Shown here: piece by piece, positions 1 to 8,327 of the stretch
Numbering within the stretch: position 1 is the stretch's first letter
Layout: every line of letters starts with the position of its first letter
NCBI GenBank assembly: GCA_016935315.1
Contig: JAFGRD010000166.1
Location: forward strand, 1 to 47,831
Length of the DNA stretch: 47,831 bases
Reading direction: 5' to 3'
Source: Pirellulales bacterium
GTDB taxonomy: Bacteria > Planctomycetota > Planctomycetia > Pirellulales > Thermoguttaceae
Notes under the pieces: generated by a model
What the model was told of the DNA's origin: nothing
Database searches by the model: none
The model's input: only the letters and a program-made list of their open reading frames with translations
Program-made: the position numbers and the translations under genes

Positions 1-89
1 TACGAAGTCGAAATTGAGGGAAACGCGGCTGCGCCGCCTTCCCCCCAATTTGTAGGCCTAAGTGCCGTTTTTTCAGAAAGTGCAGACAC
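1..89 (-). repeat. Palindromic intergenic repeat, family 2 (copy A, cut by window edge)
   Basis: Read on the minus strand it starts with TGCACTTTCTGAAAAAACG right after the stop codon of the phosphodiesterase-like gene. It continues into an imperfect hairpin whose arms carry AAATTGGGGGGAA and TTTCCCTCAATTT around GGCGGCGCAGCCGC. The same head occurs at 23454 and 42601. The window edge removes the far end, so the full length is unknown. It could act as a 3' mRNA-end hairpin or be a non-autonomous mobile repeat. Confidence 0.6.
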
Positions 90-1418
90 TCAATGCACGA
101 CGCCGAAATGGCGCAGGACGATGTCGTAGACGTCCACGTCGGCCATCGTGGGGCCGGGAAACAGGATCGGCTCCGACGCCACGATGACGCTCCGCCCGGC
201 CGCGTCCTCGGCCGGCGCCCCATGCGAGCCCCCAATCCGCGTCACCTCCAACGAGATGCCCTTGGCGATCGGGTCGAAATGCAGCTCCATCGGGTCGTAG
301 CCCGGCTTGCCGTGGATGTCGACCGTGCGAGCGAAAGCCGGGGCGCAGTCGTCGGCCAGCCACCAGTAATAGGCCTGCCAACTGTGGGGTGCGGAGATCA
401 GGACCACCTCGCCGCTGCGGGTGTGGTCCAGGCTGCGGCGGGCGCGCCGTGGGCCGACGAGCACTTCGGCAATGCCCGGCCGACCGGCGAACACCTCGGC
501 CACGGCGGCGGCCGTGTTCGGATCGCCGTCGGCGACGAAGACGTGGCTGAACTGGTGGTCGACCAGCGCCCACGCCCGGCTGGCGGCCAAGTCCAGATGT
601 TCGCCGTCTTCCTCCCGGGAAACCGCCAGCAGCCCGGCCTCGCGCAACAGCCGGTTGGGATACTCGACGTGATCGACCGGCCTGATCGCGTACTCGCCCG
701 CCACCAGCCACAGCAGGGCGTCCCGATACGCCTCGCCGAAGCCTTCGGCCAGGGCGCCGATCACGTCGTCCAGTTCGCCGACGGCTTTGCGGGCCGCCGC
801 GCTGTCCGGCCCGGTCCGTTGGGCGGCGTAGTCGAGGTGCGGCAGATAGATGTAGAAGAAGTCGGGCCGCCACCGCCGGGCGGCGATCACGGCCGAGTCG
901 GCGATCCAGGCACTCGAGCGCACGTCGGCCATCGGACCCCAGAAGTGCTGTAGGGGAAAGTGGCCCAGCTTGTCGCGCAGCTCGCCGTACAGCTCGGTCG
1001 GCCGCGTGTAGCACCAGAGCGATTCGCCGCCGTCGGGATGGTGAATCGGCGCCGGCGTACAGACATAGTCGGCCCCGCAACCCCTGGCGTGCAGCGGGAA
1101 CCACACGGCCGAGGTCAACGGTTCGTCGCGGCGCGAGAGCACGTCCCAAATCTGCGGCCCCGCGATGCAGTCGTTGCCGGAAGTCCACATCTCGACCCGC
1201 GGCGGCCGGCGCCAGTAGAACCCGTTAGCCACCACGCCATGGGCCGCCGGCAGCTTGCCGGTGGTCATGTTGGCCTGCACGGGACAGGTCACGCAGGGGA
1301 AGCTGGGGACCAGGTCGGCGATCTCGCCGCCGGCCGTCAACTCCTGCAGCTTCGGCATCACCGCCACGTCCTGCTCGCGCAAGCCGGGAACGGAAAGCAG
1401 GATCGTCTTTTTGCACAT
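90..1418 (-). CDS. Type I phosphodiesterase / alkaline phosphatase family protein (EboF-like)
   Basis: Alkaline-phosphatase-superfamily phosphodiesterase of about 442 residues. Near residue 45 it has PCVTCPVQANMTTG followed by P-x3-HGV, the usual nucleophile-Thr region of nucleotide pyrophosphatase/phosphodiesterase relatives. LPHLDYAAQRTGPDS in the middle matches the metal-ligand segment. There is no signal peptide, so it is probably cytoplasmic. ATG at 1418 is preferred; a GTG nine bases upstream (1427) is also open. Neither has a clear ribosome binding site. It follows the TIM-barrel gene on the same strand, with a palindromic repeat filling the gap. An adjacent isomerase-like and phosphodiesterase-like pair is typical of ebo clusters; the substrate cannot be told from sequence. 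Confidence 0.85.
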   Translation of the reverse strand: MCKKTILLSVPGLREQDVAVMPKLQELTAGGEIADLVPSFPCVTCPVQANMTTGKLPAAHGVVANGFYWRRPPRVEMWTSGNDCIAGPQIWDVLSRRDEPLTSAVWFPLHARGCGADYVCTPAPIHHPDGGESLWCYTRPTELYGELRDKLGHFPLQHFWGPMADVRSSAWIADSAVIAARRWRPDFFYIYLPHLDYAAQRTGPDSAAARKAVGELDDVIGALAEGFGEAYRDALLWLVAGEYAIRPVDHVEYPNRLLREAGLLAVSREEDGEHLDLAASRAWALVDHQFSHVFVADGDPNTAAAVAEVFAGRPGIAEVLVGPRRARRSLDHTRSGEVVLISAPHSWQAYYWWLADDCAPAFARTVDIHGKPGYDPMELHFDPIAKGISLEVTRIGGSHGAPAEDAAGRSVIVASEPILFPGPTMADVDVYDIVLRHFGVVH

Positions 1419-1458
1419 ACGATTCACAACGCGGCCGTTGGCCGCAGGAGAATAGGGG

Positions 1459-1562
1459 TTATTGACGCTTACACACTCCCTGCGCGAGGGCGACCCACGA
1501 GAGCCCGAATGGTCCGGCCTCCCGTTGGTCGGCTTGGATCATTCACAATGCAAACATCTTTA
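1459..1562. repeat. 105-bp MITE-like palindromic element, copy 1
   Basis: This 104-bp element starts TTATTGACG and ends GCAAACATCTTTA. It contains GACCCACG and CGTTGGTC facing each other as a central hairpin. It aligns along its whole length with copies at 31200-31304 and, inverted, 34023-34127. Its right end reaches the TAA stop codon of the TIM-barrel gene, so it fills the gap between that gene and the phosphodiesterase-like gene. No open reading frame lies inside. Confidence 0.75.
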
Positions 1563-2417
1563 GGATTCGTCTGCTTGGGAACTCTCCTCGATCAGCGGAC
1601 GCAGAAATTCAAACGCCCGGCGCGCGGCCTGCGGGGCCTCGTGGCTGTGGCGGCTGAGCTCCACATGGACGCCGCCGCGGTAGCCCGCCCCGGCCAAGGC
1701 CCGAATCACGGGCGGAAAGTCGATCTCGCCCTCGCCGAACATCCGATGCTCGTGCCGGCCGCGCTGCATGTCCTCGATGTGAACGTTCACCAGCCGCGGG
1801 CCCCAACGGCGAATCATCTCGGCAATCGGCAGCTCACCTTGGCATTGCAGGTGGCCGACATCCAGCGTCAGCCGCAGGCTCGGCGCGTCGATTCGCGTCA
1901 GCAACTGTTCATAGCGCCGCATCGAATCGACCAGCATGCCGGGCTCGGGCTCCAATCCGATCGCGATCCCCTGCTCCGCCCCGTATTGCAGCACCTCGGC
2001 CAGCCCTTCGGCCAGCCGCTGCATGGCCCCCTCGGCGGAAGCCGACGGATCGTGCAACGCGCCCGACCAGAGCGACACGCAATCGCTGTCCAGCGCGGCC
2101 GCACACTCGACGGCATGTCGGTAGAAATCGATCCGCCGGCGCCGCGCGGCGGCGTCGGCCGAGATCAGCGTCGGTGCGTGCTTCTGCCGCGGATCGAGCA
2201 GGAACCGCGCGCCCGTCTCGATCACCGAGCGCATGCCACGGTCCTGAAGCAGCCGCCGCAACCGCGTCAGCCGCTGCGAGAGGTATCGCTCGGCCGGCGG
2301 CAGGGCCCCATGGTCGATCGTGATCGCGACGCCGCGGTAGCCGATCTCGCCCAGCAGTTCGACCGCGTCGAACAGCTCGTGGTGGGCCATGCCGTTGGTG
2401 TTGTAGCCGAGATACAT
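1560..2417 (-). CDS. TIM-barrel sugar phosphate isomerase/epimerase-like protein (EboE-like)
   Basis: 285-residue xylose-isomerase-like TIM barrel. It opens with MYLGYNTNGMAHH, and the C-terminal half has the expected metal-binding acids and histidines: Glu in GLEPEPGM, Asp and His in LTLDVGHL, His in NVHIEDM and Glu in HVELSRHSHE. No signal peptide is visible. Its ATG lies two bases after the csrA stop codon, so the genes are probably co-translated. The downstream neighbour is the phosphodiesterase-like gene. The pair suggests an ebo-type metabolite-handling cluster continuing beyond the window start. Isomerase activity is family knowledge; the true substrate is unknown. Confidence 0.85.
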   Translation of the reverse strand: MYLGYNTNGMAHHELFDAVELLGEIGYRGVAITIDHGALPPAERYLSQRLTRLRRLLQDRGMRSVIETGARFLLDPRQKHAPTLISADAAARRRRIDFYRHAVECAAALDSDCVSLWSGALHDPSASAEGAMQRLAEGLAEVLQYGAEQGIAIGLEPEPGMLVDSMRRYEQLLTRIDAPSLRLTLDVGHLQCQGELPIAEMIRRWGPRLVNVHIEDMQRGRHEHRMFGEGEIDFPPVIRALAGAGYRGGVHVELSRHSHEAPQAARRAFEFLRPLIEESSQADES

Positions 2418-2419
2418 CC

Positions 2420-2614
2420 TTACGAGCCGGCGGTGCGCGTCCGATCGGCCGATGCCTCCGCGAGCCGGCCCTTGATTTCTTCCCGTACGATCGGCAACTC
2501 CTCGGGGGCTTCGACGCCGATACGAACAATGCCCTGGGCAACGCGAACGACCGTGATCGCGATCTTATCGCCGATGAGGATCTTCTCGCCGACTTTCCGC
2601 GACAGAACGAGCAT
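2420..2614 (-). CDS. csrA: Carbon storage regulator CsrA, RNA-binding translational regulator
   Basis: 64-residue CsrA starting MLVLSRKVGEKILIGDKI, the standard family N-terminus, with VRIGVEAPEE and PIVREEI following. CsrA dimers bind GGA-containing hairpin loops near ribosome binding sites and change translation or stability of mRNAs. The frame stays open 41 codons upstream, but homology begins exactly at the ATG at 2614, so that start is chosen although no Shine-Dalgarno is obvious. It is the first gene of a run with the TIM-barrel and phosphodiesterase-like genes (2-base gap). That setting is not the common flagellar one. Confidence 0.93.
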   Translation of the reverse strand: MLVLSRKVGEKILIGDKIAITVVRVAQGIVRIGVEAPEELPIVREEIKGRLAEASADRTRTAGS

Positions 2615-3007
2615 CGTGCAGTCCCAATCCGTGCAACCGTTCCCGGCTGTGATCCGAGATGGCCGCCGCGCCTTGGCGAAAACCGACCACCCCTCTTCCG
2701 CACTCTGCAAGATAGCAATGCTAGCTGGCCACTGCAAGGGCAGACATGGGAAAAGACCCCATTTCTTGGCAATTGACTGTCAATCTGGCGCGATCAGGTA
2801 GACTTGGAAGAGCCCCGTGGTCGCTCCCCGCTGTGCCAATCGCCAAACCGACCGGGCGCATCGGCATTTGTGGACGGCAGACGCCGGGCCGATTATGATC
2901 GATTCCCGTACGGCAGCGCGGTATCGCGGGGCAGGACGCCATCGCCCGCGGCCCGCCTCTCTAACTCCGACGCACGCGGCAGGCCCCTTTTCGCGAGGAC
3001 CCACACG
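2615..3007. promoter_or_regulatory. Divergent intergenic region between csrA and the FAD oxidoreductase gene
   Basis: This 393-bp gap lies between two divergently read genes, so promoters for both must be here. At 2772-2784 there is a perfect palindrome ATTGACTGTCAAT whose arms give TTGACT or TTGACA on either strand, a possible -35 element or operator. TAGACT follows on the plus strand with long spacing (about 20 bases). The plus-strand gene has GAGGA nine bases before its ATG. No gene or RNA is recognisable inside. The promoter assignment is weak. Confidence 0.35.
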
Positions 3008-5329
3008 ATGAGATCGACACGAACCACGACGGCAACGGCCCTTGGTTGGCTCTGCGTGGGCCTGGCCTGTTCCGCCGTTGCCGCACCGCCGGCGGGCACC
3101 GTTCTGGTCGAGGCCGAGAGCTTCACGAACCTCGGCGGCTGGGTCGTCGATCAGCAGTTCATGGACCAAATGGGCTCGCCCATCCTGTTGGCCCACGGCA
3201 TGGGCCAGCCGGTCGAAGACGCCGCCACGGTCATCGAGTTTCCCGCCGCCGGGACTTACCGCGTTTGGGCCCGCACCCGCGATTGGGTCGCGCCCTGGAA
3301 CGGCCCCGGCGCGCCGGGCAGGTTCCAATTGCTGGTCGCCGGCAACCCGCTGAAAACCACCTTCGGCACCGAGGGCGACCGCTGGCATTGGCAAGACGGC
3401 GGCACGGTCGAAATTGCTTCCGCCGGACAGGTCACACTCGCGCTGCGCGACCTGACCGGTTTCGACGGACGCTGCGACGCGCTGTTGTTCTCGGCCGACG
3501 ACGGCTTCCGCCCGCCCCACGACGGCGACGAGCTGGCCGCCCTGCGCCGGCAACTGCTGGGCCTCTCCGATCGGCCGCAACAGGCCGGCTCGTTCGATCT
3601 GGTGGTGGTCGGCGGGGGCATGGCGGGCACTTGTGCCGCGATCTCCGCCGCCCGGCTGGGGCTCGACGTGGCCCTGATCCAGGACCGCCCCGTGCTCGGC
3701 GGAAACAACAGCTCCGAGGTCCGCGTGCATCTGGGCGGCAAGATCCACTTGCCGCCTTATCCGGCTATTGGCGGCGTGGTCCGCGAGCTCGACCCGGGCC
3801 ACGCCGGCAACGCCGAAGTGGCCTCGAAGTACGACGACCCGAAAAAGCTCGCCGTCGTCCAGGCCGAAAAGAGCCTGCACCTGTTCCTCAGCACGCACGC
3901 CTGCCAGGTCGAAAAACAGGGCGATCGGATCGTCGCCGTGCTGGCCAAGGACATCCGCAGCGGCCGGGTGTTGCGGTTTGCCGGCCGCCTGTTCGCCGAT
4001 TGCACCGGCGACGGCACGATCGGCTACCTGGCCGGGGCCGACTACCGCTACGGCCGCGAGAGCCGGGCCGAAACCGACGAGGAGATGGCCCCCGAGGAGC
4101 CCGACCGCCAGACCATGGGCACCTCGGTCATGTGGTACTCGGTCGAGACCGACCAGCCCACCACGTTTCCCGAATGCCCCTGGGCGATCCAGTTCAACGA
4201 ACACAACTACCAGCAGGCCGTCTCCGGCAACTGGAATTGGGAAACCGGCTTCCGCCGCGACCAGATCGACCAGTTCGAGCAGATCCGCGACCACGGCCTG
4301 CGGGCGGTCTACGGCAACTGGGCCTATCAGAAGAACCACGCCCCCGACAAGGACCGCTATGCCAGGCGGAAGCTCGGTTGGGTGGCCTTCGTCGGAGGCA
4401 AACGCGAATCGCGCCGCTTGCTCGGCGACGTGATCCTCAAGCAACAGGACGTCGACCGGCAGCGGCCGTTCCCCGACGCCTGCGTGACCACCACCTGGTC
4501 GATCGACCTGCACTACCCGATCCAGTCCGACCAGTTTCCCGGCGAGGAGTTCCGCTCGCGGGCGGCGTTCCATCCGGTGCAGCCTTATGCCATTCCGTAC
4601 CGCTGCCTCTACAGCCGCAACGTCGACAACCTCTTCATGGCCGGGCGCAACATCAGTGTGACGCACGTGGCGTTGGGCACGATCCGGGTGATGCGCACCA
4701 CGGGCATGATGGGCGAGGTGGTCGGCATGGCGGCGTCGGTCTGTATGCGGTACGATGCCCGGCCCCGCGACGTCTACACCAACTACCTCGACGACCTGAA
4801 GGTCCTGATGACCTGCGGCGTGGGCAAGCTGCCGGTGCCCGCCCCGCCCCGCCCGCCGAAACCGCCGAGCTGGCTGAAAACGGCCGGACCGAACCTTGCC
4901 CGGGCGGCCGACGTGACCGTCTCCAGCAACTACCAACAGGCCCACTATCCGGCGTCGCAGATCAACGACGGCCGGCTGAGCTACACCGACAACGCCCTGC
5001 GTTACGTCAGCGGCACGGACCTGCCCGATCGGATCACGCTCCGCTGGCCGCGGCCGCAGACGATCGGCGCGGTGCGGATCGTCACCGGCCAGCGCGGCGG
5101 CGCCGAGGGTCCGATCACGCCGATCACCGACTTCGTGCTCCAATACCACGACGGGTCCGATTTCCGCGACATTCCCGAAACCAACACCGTCGAGAACCCG
5201 ACCTGCGACTGGCACGCGCAATGCAAGCCCGTGGTCACCTCGCAGGTCCGCCTGGTCGTCACCCGCACCCCCGGCAACCTCACGCGGATCTGGGAGCTGG
5301 AAGTCTACGGCCCGCCGCGCGAGGAGTGA
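3008..5329 (+). CDS. Secreted FAD-dependent oxidoreductase with sugar-binding-like end domains
   Basis: 773-residue exported protein. Residues 1-25 form a signal peptide ending near AVAAPP. Residues 26-175 resemble a beta-sandwich carbohydrate-binding domain (LVEAESFTNLGGW). From about residue 197 an FAD_oxidored fold begins with VVVGGGMAGTCAAISAA and GGNNSSEVRVHLGG, and ends in MAGRNISVTHVALGT. Residues 625-770 look like an F5/8-type discoidin domain. GAGGA nine bases before the ATG supports this start over the longer open frame. Planctomycetes and Bacteroidota have many such proteins near polysaccharide genes, and the substrate is probably a sugar derivative. The next gene is a DUF2961/GH172 protein. 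Confidence 0.88.
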   Translation: MRSTRTTTATALGWLCVGLACSAVAAPPAGTVLVEAESFTNLGGWVVDQQFMDQMGSPILLAHGMGQPVEDAATVIEFPAAGTYRVWARTRDWVAPWNGPGAPGRFQLLVAGNPLKTTFGTEGDRWHWQDGGTVEIASAGQVTLALRDLTGFDGRCDALLFSADDGFRPPHDGDELAALRRQLLGLSDRPQQAGSFDLVVVGGGMAGTCAAISAARLGLDVALIQDRPVLGGNNSSEVRVHLGGKIHLPPYPAIGGVVRELDPGHAGNAEVASKYDDPKKLAVVQAEKSLHLFLSTHACQVEKQGDRIVAVLAKDIRSGRVLRFAGRLFADCTGDGTIGYLAGADYRYGRESRAETDEEMAPEEPDRQTMGTSVMWYSVETDQPTTFPECPWAIQFNEHNYQQAVSGNWNWETGFRRDQIDQFEQIRDHGLRAVYGNWAYQKNHAPDKDRYARRKLGWVAFVGGKRESRRLLGDVILKQQDVDRQRPFPDACVTTTWSIDLHYPIQSDQFPGEEFRSRAAFHPVQPYAIPYRCLYSRNVDNLFMAGRNISVTHVALGTIRVMRTTGMMGEVVGMAASVCMRYDARPRDVYTNYLDDLKVLMTCGVGKLPVPAPPRPPKPPSWLKTAGPNLARAADVTVSSNYQQAHYPASQINDGRLSYTDNALRYVSGTDLPDRITLRWPRPQTIGAVRIVTGQRGGAEGPITPITDFVLQYHDGSDFRDIPETNTVENPTCDWHAQCKPVVTSQVRLVVTRTPGNLTRIWELEVYGPPREE

Positions 5330-5363
5330 TCGGCGGCTGGCCACACCCCTGTGGGAGAAACCG

Positions 5364-5437
5364 GAGCCGCGACCGTTAGGGAGTGGGAAGCGTGGTGCGA
5401 CAGGCGTTCAGCGGACGCTTCCTTACGGGCGCGGCTC
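5364..5437. repeat. REP-like inverted repeat with GAGCCGCG arms
   Basis: The left arm starts GAGCCGCGACCGTTAGG and continues to GGAAGCGT. The right arm is its imperfect complement, ACGCTTCC then ACGGGCGCGGCTC. Together they can fold a long stem. It lies after the FAD oxidoreductase gene, where it could end or protect its transcript. Similar GAGCC(G/C)C-type repeats occur at 38437-38467. Confidence 0.6.
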
Positions 5438-5471
5438 GGCTTGCGAGCGCGGCGCGGCCGGCCTCCGCCGT

Positions 5472-5525
5472 GTGGATTCCTTTTCTTCGCGGATTTGGAT
5501 ATGCTGAAGCATGACCTACGTAACT
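5472..5525 (+). repeat. 54-bp direct repeat, copy 1
   Basis: The segment starts GTGGATTCCTTTTC, passes through GCGGATTTGGATATGCTGAA and ends CTACGTAACT. It matches 7375-7428 at 52 of 54 positions. Both copies lie just upstream of a same-strand gene, so it may carry a shared promoter or be left from a duplication. In this copy only the right half of the terminator palindrome seen at 7356-7385 is preserved. Confidence 0.85.
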
Positions 5526-5624
5526 ACGACTGGGGCAACGGCGCCGCGGCAGAGGCCCACAACCGGATGCTGGACCATTTCGGAGCCGATTTCGTTCAGA
5601 GTGTCAAGATGCAGGAGGTTGACG

Positions 5625-7271
5625 ATGTGCGCATGTAGGTGTCCGTGGCTATTGCTTTTGTCTCTCTCATGTGCGTCGCTGGCGAAGGGTGACGTACTGG
5701 ATGATCTGACCACATGGGAAGAAGGGCGGGGGATGTGCGCCAGCTCAGCCCGGGTGGGTGACGACGGGCTGCCCGATCCGGAGGCAAATGTGGACTGCGA
5801 TCGCGTGGTCGAACCGGGAGAAACGGTGGTGATTGCCGATCTGGAAGGGCCGGGCGTGATTACGCACATCTGGATGACCGTGTATCACTTCCAGTCGCTA
5901 CGGCCTGGCTGGGCGCCGCGGGGGCGGGCCAACCCGCAGGAAATCCTCGTCCGCATGTTTTGGGACGGCCGCGAGCAGCCCGACGTGGAAGCGCCCTTGA
6001 GCGATTTCTTTGCTGCCGGATTCGGTAAACGGACCACAGTGTACAGCGTGCCCGTGGTGACCGAAGACGGCGATTCGTACAACTGCTATTGGCGGATGCC
6101 GTTCCGCAAGTCGGCCCGTATCGAGGTGATCAACCAGAGCAAGACCAAGCCGATCCGTGCGTTGTTCCACGCGGTCGATTGGATCAAGAAGCCATCACTG
6201 CCGGAGAACACGATGTATTTCTGCGCCCAGTACCGTCAGGAGTACCCGGTTCAAGGCAACTCGAAGAAGTTCGACCATGAGTACGTGATTCTCGACGCGG
6301 TGGGACGGGGCTACTATGTCGGCACCGTGTTATCGGTTCGCACAAGAAGCCCGGATTGGTTCGGCGAAGGCGATATTCGCATCGCCATCGACGGTGAAAA
6401 GAGGCCGTCGATTTTCGGGACGGGAACGGAAGACTACTTCCTGTCGGCTTGGGGGCAGAAAGAGTGCGTGACGCCCTATTTCGGCAACCCGTACTTGAGC
6501 CACCAACGGCGCGACGTGGGTCAAATGTCGTCGTGTTACCGCTGGCACGTGCGCGATCCGATTCCGTTTTCGAAGAGCATTCGCGTGAGCCTGGAAACGA
6601 TGGGCTGGCTCAACTTGGACGAGAACACGGAGAACAAGAGCCGTCTTTACGGCCAGAGACAAGATGACTGGGCAAGCGTGGCCTACTGGTACCAGATGGG
6701 TCCGACGAAGAAGTTCGCCGAGCCGACGACGGCAGAACAACGCCACTTGCCGTGTATCGATCGGGTCATCGCGTGGGGTGCCGACCACCGCGATTTGGAA
6801 TTCCACGGTCGGGGCAGGACTGAACGTCGCAACACGCTGCGATACCACGACACGGAAGAGGTCCGGGTACTCAAGCCCGAGAGCATGGAGGAAGGCTGGT
6901 TCGAGTTCCCGCTGAAGGTGAAGGAGAAGGAGCCGCTCCGGCTGATCGTCATCTTCCAGTTCTCGCCTCGTTCCGGCGTTTATCAGGCGTCGCTGGACGG
7001 CGTGAAGTTGGGTGGACCGATCGATCTGTACAGCGACGAGACAAGGATCGACGACCTGCAGCTCATGGACTTCTGGCCCGAGCCAGGCGAGTATGTATTT
7101 CGCCTGGAGTGTGTCGGACAGAACCACCTTTCCGGCGGCTACGAGATCGGCGTCAACTCGGTTCGACTCCGCGAGCGACGTCCCCGTGTCCGTCAGATCG
7201 GCTACCTGAAAGACCATGATTGGCGAAACAAGCCGGTGCTCATCGACCGCACCACGGAGCCGATGAAGTAG
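5625..7271 (+). CDS. Secreted DUF2961 / GH172-family protein
   Basis: 548-residue exported protein of the DUF2961 family, whose characterised members are GH172 fructofuranosidases and arabinofuranosidases. A signal peptide (WLLLLSLSCASLAKG) is followed by an N-terminal jelly-roll region with GPGVITHIWM, then the signature FGTGTEDYF near residue 264. A second jelly roll contains YRWHVRDPIPF and the sequence ends in beta-rich repeats. AGGAGG six bases before ATG 5625 fixes the start; the frame is open further upstream. It follows the FAD oxidoreductase gene, as in many polysaccharide-processing loci. Its GC content is lower than the neighbouring 3 kb. Activity on a particular glycan is not shown. 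Confidence 0.88.
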   Translation: MCACRCPWLLLLSLSCASLAKGDVLDDLTTWEEGRGMCASSARVGDDGLPDPEANVDCDRVVEPGETVVIADLEGPGVITHIWMTVYHFQSLRPGWAPRGRANPQEILVRMFWDGREQPDVEAPLSDFFAAGFGKRTTVYSVPVVTEDGDSYNCYWRMPFRKSARIEVINQSKTKPIRALFHAVDWIKKPSLPENTMYFCAQYRQEYPVQGNSKKFDHEYVILDAVGRGYYVGTVLSVRTRSPDWFGEGDIRIAIDGEKRPSIFGTGTEDYFLSAWGQKECVTPYFGNPYLSHQRRDVGQMSSCYRWHVRDPIPFSKSIRVSLETMGWLNLDENTENKSRLYGQRQDDWASVAYWYQMGPTKKFAEPTTAEQRHLPCIDRVIAWGADHRDLEFHGRGRTERRNTLRYHDTEEVRVLKPESMEEGWFEFPLKVKEKEPLRLIVIFQFSPRSGVYQASLDGVKLGGPIDLYSDETRIDDLQLMDFWPEPGEYVFRLECVGQNHLSGGYEIGVNSVRLRERRPRVRQIGYLKDHDWRNKPVLIDRTTEPMK

Positions 7272-7355
7272 TCATCCACCAGCCGTCGCCGACCCCTTTC
7301 CGGGCGTCCACGATCCCTGGGCTATCGCAGGGAAGGCCACCCGCGGCAGGCCTCC

Positions 7356-7385
7356 AAGGAATCCACGCAGCTGCGTGGATTCCTT
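7356..7385 (+). terminator. Perfect 30-bp palindrome followed by T run, probable intrinsic terminator
   Basis: AAGGAATCCACGCAG is followed directly by its exact complement CTGCGTGGATTCCTT, and then TTC. It lies 85 bp after the DUF2961 stop codon. The hairpin with a short T tract fits a factor-independent terminator. The right arm is part of the 54-bp repeat that also occurs upstream of the DUF2961 gene. Confidence 0.7.
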
Positions 7386-7428
7386 TTCATCGCGGATTTG
7401 GATATGCTGAAGCATCACCTACGTAACT
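7375..7428 (+). repeat. 54-bp direct repeat, copy 2
   Basis: Second copy of the segment at 5472-5525, with two mismatches (T to A and G to C). It overlaps the right arm of the terminator palindrome and ends 11 bases before the start codon of the alpha/beta hydrolase gene. It may therefore supply that gene's promoter. Confidence 0.85.
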
Positions 7429-7439
7429 GAAGGTGCCAC

Positions 7440-8327
7440 GTGAGAATATCCAATCGAGTGACGACGACCTCGTTGGTCATCCCATTTGCGTTTTTCGTCG
7501 GCGTTGCACTATCCGCCGAACCGGAGATCGGCGTGTTAACGCTGCACGGAGTGGGAAGCCAACGCCGGGGATCGGACTTCGACGCGGAACTTCGGGAAAT
7601 CTTGCAGGACAAAGCCGGCGAAAAAACCAGGATCGTCGTGAAAACGGTTTACTTCCATGGCGAGTCTCGCAACCGCCAATCAGAGCTCTGGAAGGAATTC
7701 GATCGTCTGGAGGACAGATTCCCGGATTCGCTCGATCATAAGATCATCCGCCGGCTCATGCTCGTCACTGTCGGCGATGCTCTTGCCTACGCCAATAATC
7801 CAACCGACGAGAACAGCTTTTATCGTTGCGCACACAATGAGGTCCGAAGCGCGCTCGACAGCTTGGAAGCAGAACTTGGCGAAGGCAGCCCCGTGGCTGT
7901 GGTTGCCCATTCGCTGGGATGTAAAGTCGTATTTGACTACCTCTGTGACGTGCAGACCGGACAGGGGATTTGGGCAGGCAACAAACGGCCCAGCGAATTC
8001 CAGAAACTTGCGAACTTGCGACTCTTGATCACCACGGGATGCAATCTTCCGTTTTTCGACTCTGCTGTGCCGGCAACCGAACAGAGGTTCTTTCGCCCCA
8101 ACAAAGAGTTCCAATGGGTCAATTTCTATGATCGCGATGACCTACTGGGCTGGCCTCTTCGTCCACTGGGCGGACGGTTCGGAGAGATTGTCCAGGACGA
8201 AGAACGTAATAGAATCGGCTCGCTCCTGACTTCCCATTTCAAGTATTGGCAGGACGATCAACTCAATGAAGAGATTGCAGAAAGGATTCTACGACTTACC
8301 CGAACAAACACGGTGGCCAGCGAGTAG
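7440..8327 (+). CDS. Exported alpha/beta hydrolase-like protein
   Basis: 295-residue protein with a signal-peptide-like N-terminus (about residues 1-26, ending near LSAEPE). It begins with a beta strand and LTLHGVGSQ, an oxyanion-type motif. VAVVAHSLGCKVVFDYL near residue 155 gives the nucleophile Ser in A-H-S-L-G. WVNFYDRDDLLGWPL later likely holds the acid, as in lipase- and DUF676-like proteins. The start is GTG with GAAGGTG upstream. It lies after the DUF2961 gene and its terminator. GC is lower than in neighbouring housekeeping genes. The substrate is unknown. Confidence 0.75.
   Translation: MRISNRVTTTSLVIPFAFFVGVALSAEPEIGVLTLHGVGSQRRGSDFDAELREILQDKAGEKTRIVVKTVYFHGESRNRQSELWKEFDRLEDRFPDSLDHKIIRRLMLVTVGDALAYANNPTDENSFYRCAHNEVRSALDSLEAELGEGSPVAVVAHSLGCKVVFDYLCDVQTGQGIWAGNKRPSEFQKLANLRLLITTGCNLPFFDSAVPATEQRFFRPNKEFQWVNFYDRDDLLGWPLRPLGGRFGEIVQDEERNRIGSLLTSHFKYWQDDQLNEEIAERILRLTRTNTVASE

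Larger units (their letters stand above)
5330..5624. other. Repeat-rich intergenic region upstream of the DUF2961 gene
   Basis: This gap of about 295 bp holds a REP-like inverted repeat (5364-5437), a GC-rich stretch, and then a 54-bp segment (5472-5525) duplicated at 7375-7428. A 95-codon open frame (5351-5638) crosses all of these and resembles nothing, so it is not called. The gene start at 5625 is marked by AGGAGG at 5613-5618. Confidence 0.6.

Noticed and set aside
2780-5344. Very long minus-strand frame (over 850 codons) opposite the FAD oxidoreductase gene
   Set aside because: A typical shadow in high-GC coding DNA; the plus-strand protein has clear domains and the antisense product has none.
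5351-5638. 95-codon plus-strand frame before the DUF2961 gene
   Set aside because: It crosses two repeats, has no recognisable features, and overlaps the true DUF2961 start, which has a strong AGGAGG.
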